A stretch of 30,153 bases of DNA, from NCBI GenBank assembly GCA_018712865.1, contig DVGH01000025.1:1-30153 (forward strand), given 5' to 3'. This document shows positions 6,095 to 13,489 of this stretch, piece after piece (positions within the stretch are counted from its first letter, which is position 1; every line of letters begins with the position of its first letter). The stretch comes from Scatavimonas merdipullorum (GTDB taxonomy: Bacteria > Bacillota > Clostridia > Oscillospirales > Acutalibacteraceae). A model generated the notes under the pieces. That model was given only the letters and a program-made list of their open reading frames with translations. It had not been told where the DNA came from and searched no databases. Made by a program: the position numbers and the translations under genes.

Positions 6095-8296
6095 ATGGAT
6101 AACGGACAGCTTTTGGAACTGAACGGAGAGGTTGAAGAGATTATTTTTCGCAATGCGGAAAACGGTTATACCGTATTGTCTCTCAATTGCAGCGGAGAGG
6201 AAATCACCGCAGTAGGCCTGCTCCCTTTTGTCAGCGCCGGGGAAGAGCTCCGTCTGATTGGAAAATTTAAAAGCCATATATCGTACGGGGAACAATTTGC
6301 CGTAGAGGCCTGCGAACGCTCCATGCCCTCCAATTCTGCAGCAATCCTGAAATATTTATCTTCCGGGGCAGTCAAGGGAGTTGGCCCCGCTACTGCTCGG
6401 CGCCTTGTAGAAGCCTTTGGGGAAAACACACTGGAAATCATGGAAAACCAGCCGCAGCGCCTGGCGTCTGTGAAAGGCATATCGATAGACAAGGCTGAAC
6501 AAATCAGCCGCGAGCTGCAAAAGCTTTTTGGCATACGCGAGCTAATGGCCGCATTGCAAAAGTATGGTATTACCCCGCAGGATTCCGTGCGTATATGGCA
6601 GTTGTGGGGTGCAGCTGCCCTGCGCAGAATTGAAGAGAACCCTTATTTTTTATGCTCCCAGGAGCTGCGTATTCCGTTTGAACAGGCAGACGCCATAGCC
6701 GCAGCGCAACAACGCCCGTTTGACGACCTGTGCCGTGTACGCGCCGGACTTGTACATATATTGGAGCACAATAAAAACAACGGTCATACCTGCCTGCCGA
6801 AGGACAGGCTTGTGCAGGCCTGCACAAGCTTTCTTTCCGTAACGCCGCAGCAGGCATGTGATGCATTGGACGAAATGCTCACCGATGGAAGCCTGGTATG
6901 CGACGATCTGGACGGTCGGGCGTTTATTTTTACGCCGCTGATGCACCGGTGCGAAACCTACATTGCTGCAAGGATGCTTATGCTGCTGCGTTTTCCGGCG
7001 CAGCAGATCCCCTGTATTGAGCAGGAGATTCATGCAATTGAGCAAACAGAAAACCTGGAGTATGCACAACTGCAAAAGCTGGCGATCCAGGAAGCGCTCA
7101 CAAACGGCCTGCTCATTTTAACGGGCGGCCCCGGAACGGGAAAAACGACCACGCTCAACGCTGTGATCAAAATTTTGAAAAAAAACGGCCAGAAAGTTTT
7201 TCTGGCCGCCCCTACGGGGCGTGCGGCACAACGCATGTCTGAAGTAACCGGCTGTGAGGCCAAAACCATTCATCGGCTTCTGGAGGTAACATGGGACAAA
7301 AACGACAGACCTGTTTTCCAACGTAATGAAAAAAACATGCTCAACTGTGACGCACTGATTCTGGATGAGCTTTCCATGGTAGACGCTTTGCTGTTCGAAA
7401 GCGTAATACGGGCGCTGCCCATGGGCTGCCGGTTGATCCTTGTGGGGGACTGCGACCAGCTACCTTCCGTTGGGGCCGGTAACGTGCTGCATGACCTGAT
7501 CAACTCTGGCTTGATGCCGGTGATCCAGCTGACGGAAATTTTTCGCCAATCCATGCGCAGCCTGATTGTTACAAACGCACACCGCATTGTAAAGGGCGAA
7601 ATGCCTGTACTAACACAAAAGGACAGCGATTTCTTCTTTTTACGCTGCCATGACCGCGAAGCCGTGGCTGCAACGATCATAGAATTATGCCGGACAAGGC
7701 TCCCCAAAAGCTATGATTATTCGCCGCTTGAGGATATTCAGGTGCTTTCTCCTGCACGTAAGGGAAGCTTGGGCTGTGTGGATCTGAACACACGGCTGCA
7801 GGCTGCGCTGAACCCACCTGCCCCCGATAAGAATGAAATGACCATCAACGCGACCACCCTTCGCCAGGGTGACAAGGTTATGCAGGCACGCAATAATTAC
7901 AACATTTTATGGACCAAAAAGGACGGCGAGCACGGAGAAGGCGTTTTTAACGGCGACGTGGGGATTTTAACAGAGGTCAGCAAATCTGCGCAGACTTTAA
8001 AGGTTGTTTTTGATGATAAAACGGCCGTTTACGATTTGGAGAGTGCGCTGGACCTGGAGCTGGCCTACGCTACCACTGTTCACAAAAGCCAGGGAAACGA
8101 ATTTAACGCCGTTATCCTCCCCATGTACCAGGGGCCGCCGCAATTATGCTACCGAAACCTGCTGTATACTGCGGTAACCCGCGCAAAAAAGCTGTTGATT
8201 TTAGTCGGCTATGAACAGGCCGTCGCCAAAATGGTGCAAAACAACCGGAAAACGTTGCGGTATACCGGCTTAAAATATTTTTTGGCCAGAGAGTGA
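6095..8296 (+). CDS. recD2: ATP-dependent DNA helicase RecD2
   Basis: This superfamily 1B 5'-3' helicase of RecD2 type acts in DNA repair and replication restart without RecBC. The N-terminal OB-like region (about 1-80, GEVEEIIFRNAENGYTVLSL) and the helix-hairpin-helix segment (GAVKGVGPATARRLVEAFG) precede the motor. Walker A GGPGTGKTTT lies near residue 343, motif II LDELSMVD near 420, GDCDQLPSVGAGNVL near 450, VHKSQGNEF near 660 and YTAVTRAKKLL near 690. The DELSM form replaces the usual DEASM. I choose the ATG at 6095 behind GAGG; an in-frame TTG at 6080 overlaps that ribosome site. It starts 18 bp after the GatD-like stop and is probably cotranscribed. At 733 aa it is of normal length. 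Confidence 0.95.
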   Translation: MDNGQLLELNGEVEEIIFRNAENGYTVLSLNCSGEEITAVGLLPFVSAGEELRLIGKFKSHISYGEQFAVEACERSMPSNSAAILKYLSSGAVKGVGPATARRLVEAFGENTLEIMENQPQRLASVKGISIDKAEQISRELQKLFGIRELMAALQKYGITPQDSVRIWQLWGAAALRRIEENPYFLCSQELRIPFEQADAIAAAQQRPFDDLCRVRAGLVHILEHNKNNGHTCLPKDRLVQACTSFLSVTPQQACDALDEMLTDGSLVCDDLDGRAFIFTPLMHRCETYIAARMLMLLRFPAQQIPCIEQEIHAIEQTENLEYAQLQKLAIQEALTNGLLILTGGPGTGKTTTLNAVIKILKKNGQKVFLAAPTGRAAQRMSEVTGCEAKTIHRLLEVTWDKNDRPVFQRNEKNMLNCDALILDELSMVDALLFESVIRALPMGCRLILVGDCDQLPSVGAGNVLHDLINSGLMPVIQLTEIFRQSMRSLIVTNAHRIVKGEMPVLTQKDSDFFFLRCHDREAVAATIIELCRTRLPKSYDYSPLEDIQVLSPARKGSLGCVDLNTRLQAALNPPAPDKNEMTINATTLRQGDKVMQARNNYNILWTKKDGEHGEGVFNGDVGILTEVSKSAQTLKVVFDDKTAVYDLESALDLELAYATTVHKSQGNEFNAVILPMYQGPPQLCYRNLLYTAVTRAKKLLILVGYEQAVAKMVQNNRKTLRYTGLKYFLARE

Positions 8297-8297
8297 T

Positions 8298-8345
8298 TAT
8301 ACTATTTGTAATAAATGGATTGCATTTATTACCAAAAGTAGTATA
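8298..8345. repeat. Imperfect inverted repeat between recD2 and comFC
   Basis: A 9-bp perfect stem GTAATAAAT/ATTTATTAC (8308-8316 and 8324-8332, 7-nt loop) is extended by outer arms ATACTA/TAGTAT (8299-8304 and 8339-8344). It is AT-rich with no T-run, so it is a poor terminator. It could be an operator or an mRNA processing site ahead of comFC. Confidence 0.4.
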
Positions 8346-8386
8346 CATATAGTATTTTTAAAATGTTATATACTAATGGTGATTTT

Positions 8387-9007
8387 ATGAGACCGCTTGA
8401 TCTGTTGTTTCCGCCGCACTGCCCATATTGCGGCGCGCTTATACATACCTGTGATATGGCCTGCAGCAGTTGTCTTTTGCTTTTCCCAAAACAGCCCGTT
8501 TGTAAACAGCTTTATGGATATACATGCGTGTCGCCGTTTCGGTATGAAGGTATCTTCCGCAAAGCGATTTTACGTTTTAAATTTTACAACAGTCCGCAAT
8601 ATGCAAAGCAGATGGCCGCTGCGGTTGCAAACGCTGTACGGCGGGAATATTCTGTGGTCTTTGATTTTGTTACATGTGTGCCGCTTTCTGCAAAGGGGCG
8701 ACGGAAGCGCGGATATAACCAGGCGGCGCTGCTTGCAAAGCAAACAGCGCTGCATCTGCACCTGCCTTACAAGGCTACGCTGATAAAGATCCGGGAAAAC
8801 ACCGCGCAGCATTCCCTTCCCAAAGCTATGCGGTGGGAAAATGTACAGGGCGTATATGCCCCGCGGCGGAAAACATTGCTTAACGGAAAAAGCGTTCTTT
8901 TGATCGACGATATTGTAACCACCGGCAATACTCTGCGGGAATGTGCCCATGTTTTGGAAAAAAGCGGTGCAATCGTATGGTGTGCAACGCTTGCAAGTGT
9001 AGAATGA
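8387..9007 (+). CDS. comFC: ComFC-like phosphoribosyltransferase-family protein
   Basis: This 206-aa ComF-family protein is involved in late steps of DNA uptake in competent bacteria and is present in many Clostridia not known to be competent. The N-terminal four-Cys zinc finger (CPYCG with CDMACSSC) follows LDLLFPPHC. The PRTase core includes VPLSAKGRRKRGYNQAALLA, ENTAQHSLPKAMRWEN and the PRPP-binding VLLIDDIVTTGNTL near the C-terminus. I prefer the ATG at 8387 (GGTGAT upstream), which gives the usual N-terminus just before the zinc finger; an in-frame ATG at 8363 is the alternative. It sits downstream of recD2, a pairing common in this group. Confidence 0.9.
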   Translation: MRPLDLLFPPHCPYCGALIHTCDMACSSCLLLFPKQPVCKQLYGYTCVSPFRYEGIFRKAILRFKFYNSPQYAKQMAAAVANAVRREYSVVFDFVTCVPLSAKGRRKRGYNQAALLAKQTALHLHLPYKATLIKIRENTAQHSLPKAMRWENVQGVYAPRRKTLLNGKSVLLIDDIVTTGNTLRECAHVLEKSGAIVWCATLASVE

Positions 9008-9400
9008 GCAGTTTGTTTTTTCCGCTGTGCTTGTTCTGGCAAGCCCTTTGCCACCGAGGAATCGGCGGCAAAAAACAACGGACTTTCAACGGCTATGCAA
9101 GCCTGCTGTGGCTTTTTACCCATATGCTTTCCATTTTTGTTTGGAAATAGAACCATATCCCCAGTTATAGCTTCTACCCTACAACTGGAGGTATGGTTTT
9201 TCATGTTTTGCGCCCATGGATTTATTTTTCTTGCAGCCTGTATGGTTTAAGTCCCGCACCGACGCGCAAAAAAGGATTACTACCAAAAGCATGCATACGC
9301 CGGGATTGGATATCCGCATAGAATCGTTTCGTCGTTCAAAAGAGGAGAAGACGCTCCATGTTTTCTTCGAAAAAATGGGTTTTCCATCAATCGTCCCATT
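9008..9400. other. 393-bp intergenic region without a convincing gene
   Basis: Open frames here (for example 9216-9404 plus) have no ribosome site and no recognisable protein. The region contains a plus-strand terminator (9151-9202) and, at its right end, the terminator of the RsbW-like gene. A minus-strand open frame crossing into comFC is a shadow of comFC. Confidence 0.6.
9151..9202 (+). terminator. Hairpin terminator for the recD2-comFC unit
   Basis: Sixteen-base arms (9151-9166 starting AACCATAT, and 9183-9198 ending TATGGTT) pair with two G-T wobbles across a 16-nt loop and end in TTTTT. It lies 143 bp after comFC. Confidence 0.7.
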
Positions 9401-9402
9401 TT
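9369..9402 (-). terminator. Terminator of the RsbW-like gene
   Basis: Arms AAAATGGG (9372-9379) and CCCATTTT (9395-9402) have a 15-nt loop and overlap the stop codon of the minus-strand gene. T-rich sequence follows on that strand. Confidence 0.6.
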
Positions 9403-9808
9403 AAATATTTTTCTTTATTGTCAGGATGTTTTTTCCGTTTTTATACTCATAGGTGATTGCATCCATATTTTTCTTGACGATATAAATGCCGAGCCCGCCA
9501 ATTTCCCGTTCCTCTGCGGAAAGAAAAATATCTGGATCCGTCCTTGCCAGCGGATCATATGGAACGCCGTGATCCATAAAGGTGATAACAACAGCCAGCG
9601 GTTCTCCGATCACCTCTGCACGGACAGTAGCAGGTCCTATGTCCGGATTATATGCATAGTGCGCAATATTGCCGAACAGCTCATCGATGGCAATATCAAT
9701 TTGCGCCTGTGCTTTCATCGGACAATGATAGCTTTCCAGCAGTTCGTTGACAAATGCCGTCACTTTTTCAATATTTTCTACTGTCGCGTCAACGGTTAGT
9801 TCTTTCAT
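9401..9808 (-). CDS. RsbW-like anti-sigma/serine kinase ATP-binding protein
   Basis: This 135-aa GHKL-fold ATPase is of the RsbW/SpoIIAB type, which phosphorylates a STAS antagonist or holds a sigma factor. The N box AIDELFGNIAHYA keeps its Glu and Asn. G1 is MDHGVPYDP and G2 is EIGGLGIYIV, so ATP binding looks intact. I choose the ATG at 9808, nine bases after AAGGGTG; GTG 9820 and ATG 9817 lie too close to that site. It is on the same strand as the phosphatase gene upstream but separated by 340 bp, and has its own terminator. No STAS partner or sigma factor gene is adjacent, so its target is unknown. The SpoIIE-type phosphatase next door is the natural opposing enzyme. Confidence 0.88.
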   Translation of the reverse strand: MKELTVDATVENIEKVTAFVNELLESYHCPMKAQAQIDIAIDELFGNIAHYAYNPDIGPATVRAEVIGEPLAVVITFMDHGVPYDPLARTDPDIFLSAEEREIGGLGIYIVKKNMDAITYEYKNGKNILTIKKNI

Positions 9809-10148
9809 TTTTTTCATCACCCTTCGTCTGTGTCACGCCGTGTGCAAACACTGGATTGTCTGCCTGAGGCGGCTTCCTGCTATGCAGGATTGTATATCCA
9901 TTCCTTTCAGAACATACAAGGATGCAAACCTCCGTACGCAGATGGAGGTAAGCGTCTTTATATATTCAAACCTGGGGAACTGTTTTCCAAAACAGCCGGC
10001 GCAGGCCCCAAAAATACGGCGACTTTATGACCTTGCAGCAACCATGCAGCGGCCATCCTCTTTGCAGCCAGGGAGCAGGCCGTTTATGGAAATCTGTTTT
10101 AAAGACGTTTCAAATATACATTTAAAAGAGAACGGTCGACTGCACCCA
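9809..10148. other. 340-bp gap between phosphatase and kinase genes
   Basis: This is where a STAS antagonist gene would be expected, but no minus-strand frame of useful length is open and I see no STAS-like motif. A small hairpin (ACCTCC 9928-9933 with GGAGGT 9944-9949) is present without a T-run. Plus-strand open frames here are not protein-like. The region may hold the promoter of the RsbW-like gene, but I cannot place one. Confidence 0.5.
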
Positions 10149-12449
10149 TTAATGCCCGGTATCGTCCGACGGTTTCCCTTCTGGCTTTTCACATTTTAAG
10201 CACAGCATTGTAATATCGTCAAACTGCGGCGCATCGCCGACAAAACGGTCGATATCGGCCTTGACCTGATGCAGCAGTTCTTCCGGCATTGTGTCCGGCT
10301 TGCTGTTGAGCGCCTCCAGCATCCGATCTGTGCCATAAAGAGCGTTATCTGCGTCTGTGGCTTCTGTAACGCCGTCGGTATAGACAAACAGCATATCCCC
10401 GGTATGCAGTTCCAGTTCGTACTCCCGATAATGCACGTTTTCCATTCCCGCCAGCACAAACCCATGCGCGTCGCGGAAGAGCTCAAACCGTCCGTCTGCC
10501 CGTTTTATTGCCGGATATTCATGTCCTGCGTTGGCTGCCGTGAGCTTTCCGGTTGATATCTCATAGATGCCCAGCCAGGCGGTCACAAACATTTCCGCCT
10601 TGTTGCCTTCGCACAGCTGGTTGTTCACCGTCTCCAGAATTTCTTTTGGGGATGCTCCCATCTGTGCCCTGTTTTTCAACAGAATTTTGGCAACCACCAT
10701 AAACAGCGCCGCCGGCACACCTTTTCCGGAAACGTCTGCTATAACGATGGCCAGATGGTCGTCATCGATCAGGAAAAAGTCATAGAAGTCGCCCCCCACC
10801 TCTTTTGCCGGGGTCATGGTAGCGTAAATATCAAATTCGTTGCGCTCCGGGAAAGGCGGGAAAATGCAGGGCAGCATGGAAGCCTGAATCTGCGTGGCTA
10901 CATGCAGCTCCGCGCCGATTCGCTCCTTTTCGGCGGTAATGCGTGACAGATTTTTGATATATTCCTTCAGGCTGGTAGTCATATGGTTGAAAGCTTCACC
11001 AAGCTCTGCCGTCTCATCGTCAGACTCCACATGGATTTGGAAATCCAAATCTCCGCCGCTGACACGCTTAGCTCCGTCTGTAAGGATCAAAAGCGGATGG
11101 GCCAGGCGATTGGAAAATTTATAGGATAAATAAATGACCAACACCGTTACCGCCAAGGCAATCCCCACAAAGATGGCGACGATGGCCATAATTTTCCCGT
11201 TCATATCCTGCACGGTCCACTGGGTGATCTGGTTGATATTGTCCTGCAGCGTTTCGATCGGCGCGACGATGGAGGTATCGTTAAGCTGCATGACTGTCAC
11301 CATCGTCCACTCGGTGATGCGCAACGGAGAAAACGCGATGTAGGACGGTTGTCCGTCCAGCGTAACCAGCTCAATGCCGGATTCTTCTTGGCCGGCCTTT
11401 TCCAGCACGGATATCAGTTCGGTGTTTCCGGATTCCAGCAGATTGTCCTGATACCGGCTGATTTCGCTTTCCGTGTCTGGGTTGGCGCTGGCAATGACGT
11501 TCATACGTCCTTCCTCCGATGTGTTGAGCAAAAAGGCATAGCCGCTGTCCCCAAGCGTGGTGCTCTGTACCAGTTCCCGGATATTGTCGATCAGCCCGCC
11601 GCTGCCGGCCACGCCTACCAGACGTCCATCTACATATACCGGCATAGCGCAGATCAGCGCTTCGCCGCGCCCGGACCCGTCCTGCACAGGATTGGACCAA
11701 TATACCTCTCCTGCTTTTAGTTTGGAGGCTTCCTGATACCAGGTGGATTCTCTGGCGTCGTATTCCACCATGGAGGTGGTCAGGGTATCTGCCAAAACAT
11801 CAATACCGGATGATTCCAGACAGAAATAGCTTGCCCCAATCCCGTTGTATGTACCATCTCCATTGTCAAAGTTGCGGATACCGCCCAGCGCACCCTCCAG
11901 ATAGCCGGCGAGATATAATTCACGGCGCATCACCCCGGTGAGGCTGTTTTCGTCCAGCTCCGCTTTGACGATCACACCGTTTTCTTCGACAATAGAGTCG
12001 GGATCCAGCAATGAACGCGGTGCACGCAGATGGAAAGAAAACTGCCCCAGCGTTTCTTGCGGGTAGTTACAGGAAAAATCAAAGGTATCAACCGGCAGGG
12101 AATCGTCTGACTGCCCCTGCAGGTATTGTTCCTCATGGGAATAGATGTCTTCAGCCGCCATGGCTACCAAACGGGTCTGATTAAGGATCAGGTTCAGACT
12201 GGTATCTGCCTGGCTGCTTTTATTTTCCGCCTGCGTTTTAAGTTCTTCCCGCGTCTGTTCGCGCAGTGTCTCTGTAGCGTCCTGCGCTACTTGATCGTTT
12301 AGCGTCTGCAGGCTGCTGATGGTATTTTGCCGTATACCCACAATACCTGCGCCGGACGCGATCCCCAGCAGCAGAACAGAAGTCAACGACACGGACAAAA
12401 CCAAACCGGCAACCTTATTTTTAATCGTATGCTTTTTCGCTGTTTTCAA
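10149..12449 (-). CDS. Membrane sensor PP2C phosphatase (dCache-HAMP-SpoIIE/RsbU type)
   Basis: This 766-aa receptor-type phosphatase has TM1 (about 14-37), an extracellular dCache-like sensor (about 60-390, with STWYQEA and VYWSNPVQDGSGRGEAL), TM2 (about 418-442), HAMP (443-496), a short coiled coil, and a SpoIIE-type PP2C domain (about 540-752). Metal-binding acidic residues are visible in VGGDFYDFF, ADVSGKGVPAALFM, VYTDGVTEA and FDDITML. Such enzymes sense an external ligand and dephosphorylate a STAS antagonist, opposing an RsbW kinase. The start is TTG at 12449 behind an excellent AAAGGAG. It begins 15 bp after the GNAT-type gene and belongs to the operon MATE-GNAT-phosphatase. The substrate protein is not in the window. 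Confidence 0.93.
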   Translation of the reverse strand: MKTAKKHTIKNKVAGLVLSVSLTSVLLLGIASGAGIVGIRQNTISSLQTLNDQVAQDATETLREQTREELKTQAENKSSQADTSLNLILNQTRLVAMAAEDIYSHEEQYLQGQSDDSLPVDTFDFSCNYPQETLGQFSFHLRAPRSLLDPDSIVEENGVIVKAELDENSLTGVMRRELYLAGYLEGALGGIRNFDNGDGTYNGIGASYFCLESSGIDVLADTLTTSMVEYDARESTWYQEASKLKAGEVYWSNPVQDGSGRGEALICAMPVYVDGRLVGVAGSGGLIDNIRELVQSTTLGDSGYAFLLNTSEEGRMNVIASANPDTESEISRYQDNLLESGNTELISVLEKAGQEESGIELVTLDGQPSYIAFSPLRITEWTMVTVMQLNDTSIVAPIETLQDNINQITQWTVQDMNGKIMAIVAIFVGIALAVTVLVIYLSYKFSNRLAHPLLILTDGAKRVSGGDLDFQIHVESDDETAELGEAFNHMTTSLKEYIKNLSRITAEKERIGAELHVATQIQASMLPCIFPPFPERNEFDIYATMTPAKEVGGDFYDFFLIDDDHLAIVIADVSGKGVPAALFMVVAKILLKNRAQMGASPKEILETVNNQLCEGNKAEMFVTAWLGIYEISTGKLTAANAGHEYPAIKRADGRFELFRDAHGFVLAGMENVHYREYELELHTGDMLFVYTDGVTEATDADNALYGTDRMLEALNSKPDTMPEELLHQVKADIDRFVGDAPQFDDITMLCLKCEKPEGKPSDDTGH

Positions 12450-12464
12450 AACCGTATCTCCTTT

Positions 12465-13466
12465 CTATTCGTGCTGTGTATGGATGTAATCCAGCAGCCA
12501 CGCGCCTTCCGGATAAAGGCAAATGCCCGCATTCTGAATGCGCCGCCGACCGACATAAGCCATGATCATATATTCACCGCTGCGGTTCATTGGCTTCAGA
12601 CCGGTAAAAAAGCAGCCTGCCTGCCGCAGCATTCTGTAAGCATCGGCAGCACCAGTGCTTTTCAAGTTCAGATAGCATAAAAAGGTAGACTCTGCGCGCA
12701 GGTTTAAGCCTGCCAGCAGGGAAGCAAAATCTTTCCCCACTTCTTGTATCACCCAAATCAAAGTATGATGCAACGCGTCATGCTGATTGCTATATACCGT
12801 TTTTGAAGCGGTACTGCTCTGGCCTTTGGATTCCAAGCGGCAGTTTACACCAAGCTCGCCATATATTTGTTTTACCACTTCCCTGTGCTCTTCCGGACAA
12901 TAGAAAGCGCCTGCGTCCCTGACTTCCTCCCGGCGGCACATCACCGCCTGACTGAGTCTGGCGCCCTCCGGCCAAGCACTGCCCGGCAGCATAACCTCCG
13001 CCCGGTACAGCATGGGCCGTACCCCGCACAGAACAAAACGCTGACGGGCAAGGCTCTGCTGGCTGACCGTATTGTGTGTCATGACGTCTGCATACAGGGA
13101 AAGAAGCCCCTTTCGGCCCTGTATACTTTGAAGCAGTATTTCCTCCTGCTTTGTGCCGATGCCCATCCCCTGATAGGCTTTTTTGACGACCCGCAACAGC
13201 ATCAGGCCGCTGCCGGAAAACTCTGTGTCAAACCGGACGGCGGATGTACTGATGATATCTCCCTTTTCAGTGACGCCGCACAGGATGGTCATAGTGCCTT
13301 TTCGGCACTTGTCGGAAAGAAATCCCGGCGTAAGATACTGTTTATATGGATATCCCTCGCCGTAGTAATCCTCAATGCAGCCGTGAAAGGCCTTTTCGTC
13401 TTCATCCCGAAAAGGCCGAAAGCACACTTCTGTGCGGCGGCAGGTTTTTCTGTCTTCAAAAATCAT
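12465..13466 (-). CDS. GNAT-family acetyltransferase-like protein
   Basis: In this 333-aa protein the N-terminal half (about 15-165) reads as a GNAT domain: VCFRPFRDEDEKAFHGCI, a central strand, VVKKAYQGMGIGTKQEEILL in the acetyl-CoA loop region, then SLYADVMTHNTVSQQSLARQ. The C-terminal half (about 190-330) contains another alpha/beta unit with LLAGLNLRAESTFLCYLNLKS and may be a degenerate second GNAT domain. I do not know its substrate. The ATG at 13466 has GAAGGA upstream, and the gene sits between the MATE fusion (23 bp) and the phosphatase (15 bp), so all three are surely cotranscribed. That ties it to the partner-switch signalling of the locus. Confidence 0.8.
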   Translation of the reverse strand: MIFEDRKTCRRTEVCFRPFRDEDEKAFHGCIEDYYGEGYPYKQYLTPGFLSDKCRKGTMTILCGVTEKGDIISTSAVRFDTEFSGSGLMLLRVVKKAYQGMGIGTKQEEILLQSIQGRKGLLSLYADVMTHNTVSQQSLARQRFVLCGVRPMLYRAEVMLPGSAWPEGARLSQAVMCRREEVRDAGAFYCPEEHREVVKQIYGELGVNCRLESKGQSSTASKTVYSNQHDALHHTLIWVIQEVGKDFASLLAGLNLRAESTFLCYLNLKSTGAADAYRMLRQAGCFFTGLKPMNRSGEYMIMAYVGRRRIQNAGICLYPEGAWLLDYIHTQHE

Positions 13467-13489
13467 AATATAGTTCCTTCATCCTCCAG

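Noticed and set aside
8767..9204. Minus-strand 145-codon open frame
   Set aside because: It is antisense to comFC over most of its length, has no ribosome site, and comFC is unambiguous.
9216..9404. Plus-strand 62-codon open frame
   Set aside because: No ribosome site, runs into the terminator of the opposite gene and encodes no recognisable sequence.
9747..10199. Plus-strand 150-codon open frame between kinase and phosphatase genes
   Set aside because: It overlaps both minus-strand genes, lacks a ribosome site and is not STAS-like.
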